From: Acanthamoeba lenticulata
Lineage: Eukaryota; Discosea; Longamoebia; Acanthamoebidae
Direction of reading: 5' to 3'
Assembly: GCA_002179805.1 (NCBI GenBank)
Contig: NAVB01000480.1
Location: 1-64,000 of the forward strand
DNA length: 64,000 nt
Shown: positions 45,863 to 57,300 of the stretch, piece by piece
Numbering within the stretch: position 1 is the stretch's first letter
Layout of the letters: each line of letters opens with the position of its first letter
Program-made: the position numbers and the translations under genes
The notes under the pieces: model-generated
Seen by the model: only the letters and a program-made list of their open reading frames with translations
Database searches by the model: none
What the model was told of the DNA's origin: nothing

Positions 45863-47171
45863 ATGACACAACAGCAAGTACTGGGTTCAGCCTTGTTGGC
45901 CGAGCTTCGGCGCTTTGAAAATCCAGAGCTGGCCAAAGCCATACAGCTTGTTGAGCAGGCATTCCAGCTTTCCGCCAGCGATTCCTCACGAGCCAAAAAT
46001 CTCTTCGACAAGAGCTCCATCGCTTTTCTGCAGGCGATTCGCAGTACGTAGCGACCCCCTTGATTCCCCATAACGCATTGCACTCCCCCTTACCGCGCCA
46101 CTCCACCTTGCAGTTTCAGAGCGTGAGCATAGGGCAGTGGTGCGCAAAGTCGTGGACGCGTATGTACATTATATCGAGCAAAGGGAACGGCTGCGGCTTA
46201 GGGTCGACGGCGATGGCGACGACATGTCTGCCTCTACACGGTCGCTCTACTGGCTGCAGCGCCGGCTCTCCTGCTCAGACTCGTCCCTTCAGACACGCGT
46301 CATGCACTCCTACCTCCAACTCGCGGAAGATGATGATGCTGAAGGCGGCTGGCTGTCGTCGACTGGACTGGGCGACAGCAGTGAGTGCCGCTACATGTCG
46401 CGCCTCAAGTCGTCCTCGGACGACCTGGTCGAAACGCTCGTCGCCAGCAGCGGTAGCGACAGCGGCAAGAAGATAAACACAAAAGTGAAGGAGGTCAAGA
46501 AGAAGGACAAGAAGGAGAAAAAGAAGAAGGAGAAGGAGAAGGAAAAGGAGAAAAAGGCGTCTAGCGAAGTCCAGAGAGCCGCCTCTCGGAGTAAGGAGAG
46601 AAGCACCAAGCTGCCCGGGAAGGAGAGCAAGCCGAGCGAACCGGCAGATGAGCGGGCCAGTAGCCCGGCGCCAGAAACGCTTGCCGGCGACGCCGCCACC
46701 GCGAAGCGACCAGGCGGCCGCACAAAGTCTCGGCGGGGGGCGGGACTCTCATCGTCGTCGCCGACGCCATCGCCGTCCTCCTCAGTTTCCTTCAGCCCGA
46801 CGACCGTCCTCGCCGGCGAGGAAGGGTCAGAGGACGCGCGTCTGCTGCGGGCGCTCAACGCGTGGCGCAAGAGCCGAGGGCAGGGCAGCAGCGACATCCT
46901 GGGCTATTGCAGCACGCGACCGCAGCAGGACAGCAGCGGCAGCGACAGCAAGACGGAGAAGAAGAAGAAGAAAAAGGGCGGCTGGCCGGAGGAAAAGGTG
47001 ACAGCACTACCAGCCGGCAGTACCACCACCGCCACACAGCAGGAGGCACTGCCCGACGGGTCGGCCACGGTGGTCGATGAGCTCCACAAGCTCTACCCCA
47101 ATCTCCACTCGGCCTTCTCCAGCAAGCTGCTCGATCGGTGGGTGCAGGAACAGCCCAACAATACCATCTGA
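45863..47171 (+). CDS. Protein with MIT-like helical N-terminus and lysine/serine-rich tail
   Basis: Exon 1 gives MTQQQVLGSALLAELRRFEN, AIQLVEQAFQLSASDSSRAK and LFDKSSIAFLQAIR, an intron splits the codon for Ile, and exon 2 continues SEREHRAVVRKVVDAYVHYI. This looks like a three-helix bundle of the MIT (microtubule-interacting and trafficking) type, but lacks a full MIT consensus. The middle has a KKEKEKEKEKK block; the C-terminus ends DELHKLYPNLHSAFSSKLLD. Earlier in-frame sequence exists before 45863, so the start could be upstream. An ESCRT-related or scaffold role is a guess. Confidence 0.6.
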
Positions 47172-47200
47172 GAGAGAGACAGAGAGAGAGAGAGAGAGAC
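47170..47200 (+). repeat. GA dinucleotide microsatellite in 3' UTR
   Basis: A GA-rich run beginning directly after the stop codon of the MIT-like gene, with two AGAC interruptions. A polymorphic marker candidate. Confidence 0.85.
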
Positions 47201-47563
47201 GGCCCTTGATGTTTATTTATATTTATTGTACATTTCCCACTTCAAAACAACAACAAGGCTACCACTGGCCTCGAGGGTCCATAGGGACCTTCTTTCAACA
47301 AGATCACTCGATGTTGTGTTCCTTGTGCAGGATTTGATGAACAACTGATCGATCCGCTTGGAGGGTTTGCGGGAGAGACGTAGAAGGTGCCTGTGATACA
47401 GACCCTCGGCAAGGCTCCGAATTTCGAACTGAGTTCGGGCCGCCGATGGCCGCTTGTCTGGGGGCTTCAGAGCACCCTTCAAACATGTCTTCCTCTTCGA
47501 GTTCTTCGCTCGTTACCCGCTTGCTTGATCTTTGTGATTGCGCATAAGCTTCTACAACACGTC
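47201..47563. other. Intergenic region before the cysteine-rich gene
   Basis: 363 bases. Contains AT-rich sequence near 47,205-47,235 that may hold the poly(A) signal of the upstream gene. Short overlapping frames on both strands show no family signature. The promoter of the secreted protein gene should be in the second half. Confidence 0.45.
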
Positions 47564-47876
47564 ATGACCATCGCCTCGGCCTGGGTTACTCTTGGCCTAC
47601 TCGCCCTCTTGTGTGGCGCCTCGGTGGGGCAATACTTCACACACCCTGAGAAAGCCGATGATGAGGTTCTTTTCCACTCTGCCCACGCAACGCAGAAGGC
47701 TTTGCTGACTAAAAAGCTGTGGTGCACAGCGACTCGGGCAGTGGTGCCGGCGAAGCGCCGAATGCCCAGAGACCGAAGTGTGCTGCAGCTGCGACACCTA
47801 CATTGGCACAGTACCGGCCTGCACAACCGAAGCTCTTTGCAAGATGATGGGCTATTGTAGGATTCTTGCCTCGTAA
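47564..47876 (+). CDS. Small secreted cysteine-rich protein
   Basis: Two exons, 47564-47665 and 47730-47876, join in phase 0 to 82 residues. Residues 1-22 are a signal peptide: MTIASAWVTLGLLALLCGAS followed by VG, with likely cleavage before QYFTH. The mature ~60-residue chain has eight cysteines after an acidic lead (HPEKADDE): one each in QWCRRS and AECPE, a pair plus one in VCCSCDTY, then PACTT, ALCKM and YCRI. That number allows four disulfides. It ends RILAS; a poly(A)-like AATAAATAAA follows at about 47,899. No family is recognised and no activity is assigned. The donor is GTTCTT (weak) and the acceptor GTGCACAG. Confidence 0.55.
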
Positions 47877-48015
47877 ATGTGTAGCGTGTGGAAAAGAATA
47901 AATAAAAATTCAAAACAAAGTCTGCAACAACAATGGAGAAGCTGGCTGTGCTGGGTACCCATAAGGGATCGCCTCTCCTGCAGCTTGCACTGTTCCTCAC
48001 TCCACTGGTGGTTAA

Positions 48016-48963
48016 ATGGCAGATGCCCTGTTTGGTAAGGTGGGCGCAGTGGTGGATGTGAGCTGGCCGCTGGAACACGGGGTCACGGCCTTCAAGGACG
48101 CCCCCGAGCGAGCCTACACGGTGGACCGGTTCCGAGACTGGCCCAAGGACCACGCGCGTGAGTCGCGCATCTCCATGTGCCTCCACACGGGCACGCACAT
48201 TGACGCCCCCGCTCACTTCCTCGAAGGTTCTTCGCCACCCCGCAAGAGTGAAAGGGGAGTATGGGAACTGACGCGCCTTCTCAACAGATGGCCAGTCAAT
48301 CGAGCACACGCCCCTGGAGCATCTTGCAGGCAAGTGCTGCGTGCTCGACCTCACTCAGATTGAGGTGCGCGCTCGCTAGCTCAGCCTCTCTAACGCAACA
48401 TGCTTACACAAACCTTTGCGCCTACGCGCCACTGCATGTAGGGAGACTCGGTCACGCGCCAGGACCTGGAGCAGCATGAAAGCGCCCTTGAAAAAGGGAT
48501 CATCGTCTTGTTCAAGACGGTAAACAGCTCCCTAAGCACGACTGCTCCGTTCAATCCCAAGTTTGTGTTCCTCCACCTCTCGGGCGCCCAGTACTTGGTC
48601 GAGAGAGGTGCTGCAGCCGTCTTCTTCTACCTTCTGTCCCCAGAGTCTCAACTTTCTTCCTCATTCAGGCATCAAGGCCGTTGGCATCGACTACCTGGGC
48701 ATCGAGAGGGATCAACCCGACCACGCCACGCACAAGGTAGAGAAGCACTAACCCAGAAGAGCTCTTGGAGGTTCGGTTCAAACGTTCATATTGCGTTTTT
48801 TGGGGGGGGGGTCTGACAGACGCTACTCGGAAGCGCGATCCCGATCGTGGAGGGCTTGCGCCTGGGCCACGTGAACAAGGGCCTCTTCTACTTTGTCTGC
48901 CTCCCGCTGGCCATCCAGGGCCTCGAGGCCGCCCCAGCTCGCGCCATCCTCCTGCCGCTCTGA
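48016..48963 (+). CDS. Cyclase-family hydrolase, kynurenine formamidase-like
   Basis: The conserved metal-binding motif CLHTGTHIDAPAHF (HxGTHxDxPxHF) places it in the cyclase family (PF04199). N-terminal VVDVSWPLEHGVTAFKDAPE is the usual first block. Further exons give DGQSIEHTPLEHLAGKCCVL, GKCCVLDLTQIE, then GIKAVGIDYLGIERDQPDHA and IPIVEGLRLGHVNKGLFYFV with a C-terminal LPLAIQGLEAAPARAILLP, all found in arylformamidase-type members. Four or more exons. These enzymes hydrolyse N-formylkynurenine, or related cyclic amides and isatin. The neighbour on the opposite strand is NMNAT, with 56 bases between the stop codons. Confidence 0.85.
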
Positions 48964-49019
48964 CTCGTCTCGAAGAAGAAGAGCTCTTTTCGTTCAAATT
49001 GCGACGAGAGGTTGAACAC

Positions 49020-50289
49020 CTAGGCACATGTTGGCTTGCGGAGGAAGGCTTGGTGGAGGTCGTGCTTCTGGAGGTAGGCCTCGACCTCTTCCCCGCACAG
49101 GTCGGCGACAGACTCGTTCCGCTCGAGCCGTTCTCGCACCTGGGTCGCGTGTGCCGTGCGTGAGCGTCTGTTGTCTCCTTGGGAGGACCCGTCAGCGGGC
49201 ACACGGGCCGCGAGAGCGAACCTTGGTCGAAGAAAAGTCCAACGTCTCGTTGGTCACGATGTACAGGAGCTCCTCGCCCTCGCGGCACTCGGGGACCTCC
49301 CAGCCCTGCCTCGCGACGAAGCGCCGCTCGGCCTCGACCATGCGGTGCAGGGCTTCGGTGTAGCCCGGCCTGCCCACGGCCACCACCGGCGCCAGCCTGT
49401 CCTCCTCCAGCTCCAAGCCAAACACGGGGCCGCACCTGGCGCCAGCCAGCCAGTCAAGGTCGCAGTTGTCAGCCTCTCTTGTCCATGTGTGAGGAACAAG
49501 CTTGTTGCGCACCTCTCGATGAGGTCGGCACCGCCGAGGTACATGAGCGTGATGTCTTCGCCGTCCGTAAAGTATTCCCTCAGCAGGCAATCATGAAACT
49601 GCATCACGCTGTTGATGTGTGGAGGAGAAGGCAAAGAGAGCAGCTCGAGGCCTTAGTTGAGCTGGAAGATCGCCGCACTACACAGAAAAAAAAACAGGCT
49701 ACATGAGGGTAGTGCGCACTCGGGAAAGTCCTGGAAGCCGTCTGGGTGCGTGGCCTCCCAGGCCGAGACATCGACCCACGAGGACTGCGCTGTGACGGCG
49801 CGGCACATGGCCACACGGTGCTCGGCGTTGATGGGCGGGGAGTTGGCACAGGCCAGCTGCAGGATGTAGAGTTTAACACAAGGCCTGAGAAGAACATCAA
49901 TACAGACGTAGTTACGTGCCTTGTTGAGCACGTAGTTGTCATGGGAGGGCGACATCCAGCCACCGACGACTGTGAAGCCGTACCGTGTCTCCAGCCACTC
50001 CTTGGCGACTTCAAATATCTGTGTAGCGTATGCGGGTAAAGACCCATCCAGCAGGAGCTTGAGGAAGGAGGAGAACGAACGTGATAGTGCATCTTGTGCA
50101 CTGGCGCGAATGACCTGTGCAACAACCAGAGAGGGATGAGCGAACTGAGGGGAGCCGGGGTGACAGTGGACGGACGAACCCGGTGGACAAAAGAACCACG
50201 AAACGAGGCGGCTTTTGGCCAGCCTGGTGGTTCTTCTTGGCAGCAGCGATGTTGGCCTGCAGCTTCGCCAAGGGCACGGCCTCCTCCAT
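49020..50289 (-). CDS. NMNAT: Nicotinamide/nicotinate mononucleotide adenylyltransferase
   Basis: The final enzyme of NAD synthesis. Exon 1 (from 50289) ends RFVVLLSTG. The next exon supplies SFAPVHKMHYH, restoring the nucleotidyltransferase motif GSFxPxHxMH. The next gives IFEVAKEWLETRYGFTVVGG and WMSPSHDNYVLNKARN. Then come NAEHRVAMCRAVTAQSSWVD and SAWEATHPDGFQDF, a GADLIER segment, and the C-terminal TNETLDFSSTKVRERLERNE, which carries the (I/F)SSTKxR signature. This order matches eukaryotic NMNATs. The protein ends LRKPTCA. A lysine-rich start (LQANIAAAKKNHQAGQK) precedes the Rossmann fold, and no targeting peptide is clear. Confidence 0.88.
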
Positions 50290-50449
50290 CCTACTGTTCC
50301 TTTTGAACTTCCTTCCTCTAAACAATACACACGCGTTGGGGTGTGGGACTTCGGTGAACAGAAACAGAACAAAGAATTTCCATGTTTTTGTTTTTATTTT
50401 ATTTTTTGTTTTGGGATCCCGCATCCACAAGAGGCAAGCACCAGCGGCT

Positions 50450-53400
50450 TCACTCGTGCTGCTGGTCCTCCTCCTGCTCGGTGGCGTCCTCGATGGTTAC
50501 CTTCTCCGCGTCGTCCACAGGGTTCTCCTGCTTGGGCTCCTCCTCCTGCTGCTCCTCTTCCTCGTGCTTCTCGGCCTCCTGCACGACCTCAGCAAAGGTC
50601 TTCTCGCCTGCTCGGTTCTCCTCCTCCTCCTGCTGGGGCTGCTCCTCCTGAGCCCGCTGCTCCGGGGCGGCCTCCTCAGCCTGCTGCTGCTGCTCTTCCT
50701 CGTGCTTCTCAGCCTCCTGCACGACCTCGGCAAAGGTCTTCTCGCCCGCTTGGTTCTCCTCCTCCTGCTGCTGCTGCTCGGCCACCGGCGCGGCGGCAGG
50801 CTCGGCCTCAGCCTCGGCCTCCTCCTTCTTGGGCTCGTCCTTCACCTCCTCCTCGGCGGCGACGACGACAGGCTCGGCCACAGGGGCGGCCTCCTCCGTC
50901 TTGGCAACGACCTCCTTCTCCTCCTCCTGCTGGGGCTGCTGCTCCGAGGCGGCGGGGATGATGGGGATGGCCTCCTCGGTGTGGGTGCCGGGCAGGTGGG
51001 CGAGGCGGGCGGCCAGGTACTGGTTGCCGGTGCGCTCGGCGAGCTCGAGGGCGGGCGCGACGGCCTCGCGCCACGCGCGCTCCTTGTCGTCGTCGGCGGC
51101 GGTGTCAAAGGCCACGAGGGCCAGGTCGCGCAGCACGACGGCCTCGAGGAGCTGGTCGCCCAGCTGGCGGGCCAGGGCGAGGGCCTGGTCCAGGCTGCGC
51201 CGGCCGTCGTCGAGGCGGTCGGCCGAGGCGTGGCGCGTGTAGAGGGCGCCGGCCAGGCGGTGGACAAAGGCCTGCACGCGGCGGTCGGCCGTCTCGTCGG
51301 CCACCGAGATGGCCTCGGCCATGAGGGCGGCGGCGTCGGCCGAGGTGCTGGCGTCGCCGGCGCGGGCCTTGGCCAGGGCGGCGAGGGCCAGGAGCTGGGC
51401 GACGTGGTGGAGGCCGCCCTTCTCGCGGGCCAGCGGGAGGAGGCGGTCGAGCATGGCGAGGGCATTGGCGTCCTGGTGGCGGTTCTCCATGTGGAGCGCG
51501 AGCGCGGCGAGGCGGGCCTGGACGGTGAGGAGGCCGACGACGTTCTCGCGCGCGTGGGGCACCGTGGAGATGTGCTCGAGGCAGCGGCCAAAGTGCTGCG
51601 TGGCGGCCTCGATGCGGTTGGTCCAGAAGCTGGTCTCGGCGAGCAGGGCGTGGAAGGCCAGCACGTTGAGGGGCGTGGCGCCGCAGCAGGCCGGGTCGAG
51701 GAAAACGGCCGTGGCGTCGGCGCGGGCCTGGGCCTGGGCCACGTCGCCCACGGTGAGGTGGTGGAAGGCAAAGCCGACGCCCACGGAGCCCTGGTGGATG
51801 GCAGAGTTGTCGCGGAGGCGGGCCTGCTCGGCCTGCTCGAGGCACTCAGCGGCGCGGTCGACGGCGCCCAGCCAGTCGTGGACGGCCGCGAGGCGGACCA
51901 GCACCAGCAGCTCGCTCTTCTCGTTCTTGTCGCGGCCAAAGTGGTCCAGCGCAGCCTCCAACTCCTGCTGCGCACGGGCGTGGTCGCCCAGGAAGAGGTA
52001 GCACTCGCCGAGCTCGGTGCGGATGTCGCCCTGGGCCAGCTTCTGGGTCGTGGGCGTGGCCAGGACCTCGAGCACCTCCTGGATCTTGCGCAGACCCTCG
52101 TCCTTGCGTCCAGACTGGATCAGGTTGCTGGCGATGGTGGCCAGCACGACCGTGCGGATCTCGAGGTCGGTGGTCCCGACGAACGAGGTGAACGAGTCGT
52201 TGAGGAAGGCCTCGCCGCGGGTCAGCTGGCCCATGAGCGTGTACATCTTGCCCAGCTGGAACTTGAGGAAGCGGCACAGCCAGCCGGTGCCGTGCTGGGA
52301 CTCCTCGGCCGCGGCCGCGGCGGGCGTGGAGGCCTCCTTCTGGCGGTGCTCTTCGGCGACGCGGAGGGCCTCCTCGAGGGCGAGCGCGGCGGCGGCCTTG
52401 TCGCCCTGCTCGGAGTGGATCTTGGCCTTGCGGATGAGGGCCGGGGCGACGAGGCTGGTGTCGCGCTCGCGGAGGGCGGTGAGGCCGGACTCGATCATCT
52501 TGAGGGCCTCCTCGCGGAGCTTGAGCTTGTGGTAGGCCTCGGCAAGGTCGATGGCGATGGTGCCCCAGGGCATCTCCTTGGCCAGGGTCGCGTTGGACTT
52601 GGCCAGCTGGTAGGCGCGCTCGAGGAGGTCGCGGGCGCGGTCGAGCTGCTCGAGCTTGTTGAGGCAGTAGAGGCCGAGGAAGTAGTACTGCTTGAGGCAC
52701 TGGAGCGGGTGGGCGGCCTCGTCGAGCTGCTTGAGGGTCTGGAGGGCGCGGTCCACGGTCTGGAGGGCGCGGTCGAGCTGGTCGCTCTCCTTGTAGCAGA
52801 TGATGAGCGACATGATGGACTCGAGCGTGGTCTCCACGGGCGCCTTGGCCACCTTGGCCGCCTCGAGGTACTTCTCCAGGTAGCGAATGGCCTGCACGTT
52901 GTTCTCGGCCTTGACGTTGGACCAGGCCAGGTAGTAGTTGTAGAGCATGAACGTATCGGGGCCCAGCTCGACCTTGGAGCCGGCGGCGGTCGCCTTGGCC
53001 AGGCCCTGCTCCAAGTAGCTGGAGCACTCGTTGAACTGCTTGAGCGCATAGGTGAACTCGCCCACGCTGAGCATGAGGGCCGGGAACAGCTCGGCGTGCA
53101 GGTCCTGGTTGCGAGCCTCGGCGCGCTTGAGGAAGTCGAGCAGGAAGTCGACACCGCGCTGGAGCTGCTTGGCGTTGAAGTAGCTCTCCGAGAGCATGAC
53201 AAAGATGGAGAGCATGTGCTTGGTGCTGGTGGCGTCAACCTGTTCGTCGGGCGTGTCGAGCAGGTGGTTGAGGCCCTGCTCGAAGAGAGCCATGGCCTGT
53301 GGGAAGTTCTTGAAGTTGAACGACAGCACGGCGAGCTCGAGCAGGATCGGGCCCAACAACTCCGAGTTGATCTCTGTCGCGAACTGAAGGGCAATGTTGT

Positions 53401-54095
53401 AGTACTGCAATCCCACCCAAGATTCAATGTCAGTTCATTTTCCAAATACGAAGCGTTTTTTGTTTTGTTACGTAACAAAACAAAATGGGGCGATTTGGAA
53501 AACGAAATATGGCAGAAAATGAAGATTTGAAATGAATGGGCCCAGCTTTCGGTTGTACACGGTACCTGAACGGCGGCTTCGATATGCTGCCTCTCAAGCT
53601 GCTCCTGCTGAAGAAGCGAGCTGGCCAGAAGGAAGAGGATGTTGATTTGCGACGCCTTGTCGTCCTCCTTCTCAGCCTGCTCCAGCGCGGTCTGAATCTG
53701 CTCGATGGTCATCTGAGCCGCCTTGTCGAGCGTGATCTTGGCCTCATCAGCCCGCACGACACGCTTCTTGCCATCCGGGCCAACACGAGATTTGGCCGAC
53801 GCCGAAGTGGCGGCCGCTGCCTTCTTTGATGGTCGCTTTCTGCTCGCGATTATTAACAATGAACAACATCGGGTAAAAGTTTGATCAGCAAAACACACAG
53901 CCCAGCCAGCACTTGTTTCAAACTAGTTAACAACAAGGAAATGGGTACGAACCGCTTGATCGTGGTCTGGTTGCCGAGCCAAACCGCGACACCGACAGCG
54001 CCGGCCAAGGCAAGAGCGCCCAGACCAAGACCGAGGAGCAAGTTGCGGTTGTTCCCGAGCGCGCTCGCGGTCGTTGTGGTGGGATCTTGCTGCAT
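50450..54095 (-). CDS. Membrane-anchored TPR-repeat protein
   Basis: The first exon gives MQQDPTTTTASALGNNRN and one membrane helix (LLLGLGLGALALAGAVGVAV), ending at KR. The second exon starts KRPSKKAAAATSASAKSRVG and runs through ITLDKAAQMTIEQIQTALEQ. The third is a 2,967-base uninterrupted exon (53,406-50,450). It contains TPR-like helical pairs, for example YYNIALQFATEINSELLGPI, FPQAMALFEQGLNHLL, ALFPALMLSVGEFTYALKQF, QAIRYLEKYLEAAKVAKAPV and YYFLGLYCLNKLEQLDRARD. The tail is Glu/Gln-rich with two near-identical copies of GEKTFAEVVQEAEKHEEE. No catalytic domain is seen. A protein-tethering role at a membrane, perhaps mitochondrial, is inferred only from the anchor. Confidence 0.78.
53417..53520. 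repeat. Large intronic inverted repeat
   Basis: Within the intron of the TPR gene, arms built on TTTTCCAAAT and TTTTGTTTTGTTAC are mirrored by their complements around a central TTACGTAA. The core GTTTTGTTAC/GTAACAAAAC pairs perfectly. The outer arms pair imperfectly (about three quarters). It could fold as a long hairpin or be the remains of a small inverted-repeat element. Confidence 0.6.
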
Positions 54096-54329
54096 GGTCT
54101 CGCGGATGTGAGGAGAGATGAAGATGCCAAGATTGGCCGAACCGCGTACGCCAAGGTACTCAAAAATTCGAGGAACCTCTCGACCTCTGACGAAATTTAC
54201 TGTGTTGTCGACGATGCTTCGTGGCGCCTTTTTCGTTCTCTTGAACTTGTAATCGCCAATCGCTACAATCACTGGAGTGCTGGCGCACCGACGGCTTGAC
54301 AAAGTCAGGCACGAGATTGAAAGCAGGGA

Positions 54330-57300
54330 ATGCAGCAGGTGAAGTCACCGCTACATAGCCGCACGAAGGCAGCTTCAAGTGCTTCTGTACCCTCCACAGC
54401 CCTCGGCATAGATGAAGATGAGAAGGGCAAAGTTGACGATACACTGCGCCTCGTGAGGCGGGAGTATGTGGAACTTATCAAAGTGTGGAATAGCATTGGC
54501 CTTTCAACAGAAAAGAAGCACTCTGAATCGCTGCTACTTCAGCAAGAGATAGAAGAGCTCTTCAAGGTTCACCTTCCCTGACCTTGGTGCAAAACGCTGC
54601 AGCAGAGCCTGACGCTGCCCCTATCTTGCCGCTTTACAGCGCAGGCTTATGGACTTGGCCAAGTTCAAAGAGGAAATGGAAAGGGAACTCGCGTCCCTAC
54701 ACAGCACTATCAATGATCTTCGTGCGCTTCTGCCTGACTTTGACATCGGACAGCTCAGCACCGTACGTTCGGCTACCCACAATCGTGTGCATGTATTTGC
54801 TCGTGCCCCTTGCTTCGTGTCTCATGACCACCTGTTTCTCCAGAAACACGACCCCAACGCACACCTCTACGTCCAAATGGAGCAGCTGCGGGCTATTCGC
54901 GATGCCTTACAGACGGTGTGACACCGCTCATCTTGCCTTGTCTTACTCAGCGGTGTGCCTCACTTGCTTATCATGATGCTCTTTTCAGGCCCGCGAGGAA
55001 CGCTTGCGCGAGATGCGTGAGTTGCAGTCTCGCTTCTTGGTCCTGTGCGATGAACTCAAGTGGCAGAATGAAGCAGAGGTGGCCGCCAAGCACACACACG
55101 AGGGCGAGGAGGGAGAAGCCAAGCCGAGCGATGAGCTCCTTGATGGCGAGCAGGAAGAGAAGGACGCTGATCGGCGACGACGTCTACTGCCCGCCGACTT
55201 CTTCCTCCCCGTCGAGCTCGATCTCTCCGAGGCTCGTCTGACCCGGTTCAAGGACAAGGTCACTGAGGGCGACAAGGAGCTGGTACTTTCACCTTGGAAG
55301 TTTTTTCGATAGCAAGAGAGCAGCTATCGGTTCTGACAGGTCTTTTCTGTTGTTGTTATTGTTGCGAGGACAGGCCGAGCTGAAGAAGCTTGTGACGCCG
55401 CTCAAGCGGGACATCTCCCAGTTGTGGCAGGAGCTCTACATCACGCCCGACCCCAAGGACGAATTTGAGAACTTTGTCGTCGGCCGACAGCCGTGCGCGT
55501 CGATCGAGCGGCTCCGCACGTTCGATGTCGTGTCGCGGCTGCGGCACAAAAAGTCGGAGCTTGAGATGGAGCGCAGTCGGCGACGCACGACCTTGGACAA
55601 GGCCATGAATCACATCCGCGAGCTGTGTGAGATGCTCCACATCAATGATGACGACGAAGAACGGAAAAAGTTCCTCGCGCTCAAGAACGCCCAACCCGCC
55701 TACTCCAAGCAACAGATCGCTGTGGTATGTCTCAATTGGCTTGCCAAGCCTTTCGAAGTTGACTCGGCCTGATCAATTATTCCTCTTGTGGTACATAGTG
55801 CAAGGAGGAGCAGCAGAGGCTGGAGAAGATCAGTGAGTCCAAGATTAAGGAACTGATCGAAGACGAAAGGAATCGGCTCAAGGAGCTGTGGAAGCAGCTG
55901 CATATGAGCGACCAGCAGATCCAAGAGTTCCTCGATTCGCTCGCCAACACCGGCGGTGCGCACTCTCTGTCCCTCTACACCGCTGACGTAGCGAAAGACT
56001 CATCTCCTCGTGACACACAGGAAAATACTCGTTTGATGTGCTGGAGGCGATGCGGGTGGAAGTGAAGACCCTCAGCGAGCGACTTGCGCGAATGGGACCG
56101 TTGATCAAGCTCATCGTGCGACGCGAGTGGATTAAGAGCGAGATGCGAGCCTTTGAGACAAAGGCCTCGGAAAAATCTCGCCTCTTTGGTCGCAGCACGC
56201 AGCTGCTCGAGGAGGAGAAGTTCCGTAAGATCGTCGCCACCGAGTTCCCACGTCTCACCGAGAAGCTCAAGAAAGGGCTCGTCAAGTATGAGGTTCGTCA
56301 GCGTCGCCTTTTTTCTTTCCCGCTTCGCCTTGGTGGTCCCTCGTCTCGAGAACGCGTTGTAACACGTTTCATGTTGTAGAGCAAGTACACGGAAAGGTTC
56401 ATGTTTCAGGGGAAGCGCTACCTCAAGACCATGCAGGACGAACAACAACAGCCCAACTTTGCCCTTCTCCACCTCAAGCTGTTCTCTGGTACGATTCAGT
56501 CTTACAATTGTGATTTGTTCTTGCGTTCTGATTTACTCGATTGCAGGCAACGGTAAGGAGGAGGCACCGGTCAACAAGCAGAACCTGATGGGCATGATCA
56601 CTATGCAGAAGAGGGAGAAGCCATCGGTACTCGTTGCGCACACCCAATCGTTCGTTGTCTTCTTCTTACCTCTCACCCTCTGCACACAGGATTCTGCGGC
56701 ACACGAGCCCCAGCTCGCGCATACTACACATACCGCCGGGTCGACGTCGACCTCGCGGGTCCCCAAACAGGCGTCGTCGTCCTCATCAAAGGTTCCAACG
56801 CGGGCGTCGACTCGTGGGAAGGACCCGAGCGCTTCTTCTTCGCTTCTCTCTTCAACCTCCTCTTCCTCTCCTCCTGCCTCTCCTCCTCATCTTACCTCCA
56901 CGACGACGACAACGGCCACTTCATCCAAGCCCGTCTTGTCATCGTCGTTGTCCTCGTCTTCCTCATCGTCATCGTCATCTTCCACCTCTGTCCGGCCTAA
57001 GACGCCGGCCAGCAGCAATGACAAGAAAGAAAAGAAAGAGAAGAAGGAGAAGAAGAAGACTGCGAAGACTCCCTCCGCAGCGGAGGCCACCACCAGCAGC
57101 AGCAACAAGCGGGCCACTCTTGGGCCTTCAGCCACCCTCTCCAGCGCCCCCAGCGGCAGTGTCTTCTCCACGCCCAGTCGTTCGAGCAGCCGAGGTGCGT
57201 TACCACAAACCGGCTACACGTTCATGAAGAAAGTCTTTCTTGTCTGACTCTTGCGTCGTGGGTCACGATACAGCGACAATGGACGTGCGGGCTGCGCTGA

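Noticed and set aside
50117..53530. A 1,137-residue plus-strand open frame opposite the TPR gene.
   Set aside because: It is Leu/Gly/Val-rich with no domain and exactly mirrors the GC-rich third-position bias of the real minus-strand gene, whose TPR repeats are clear.
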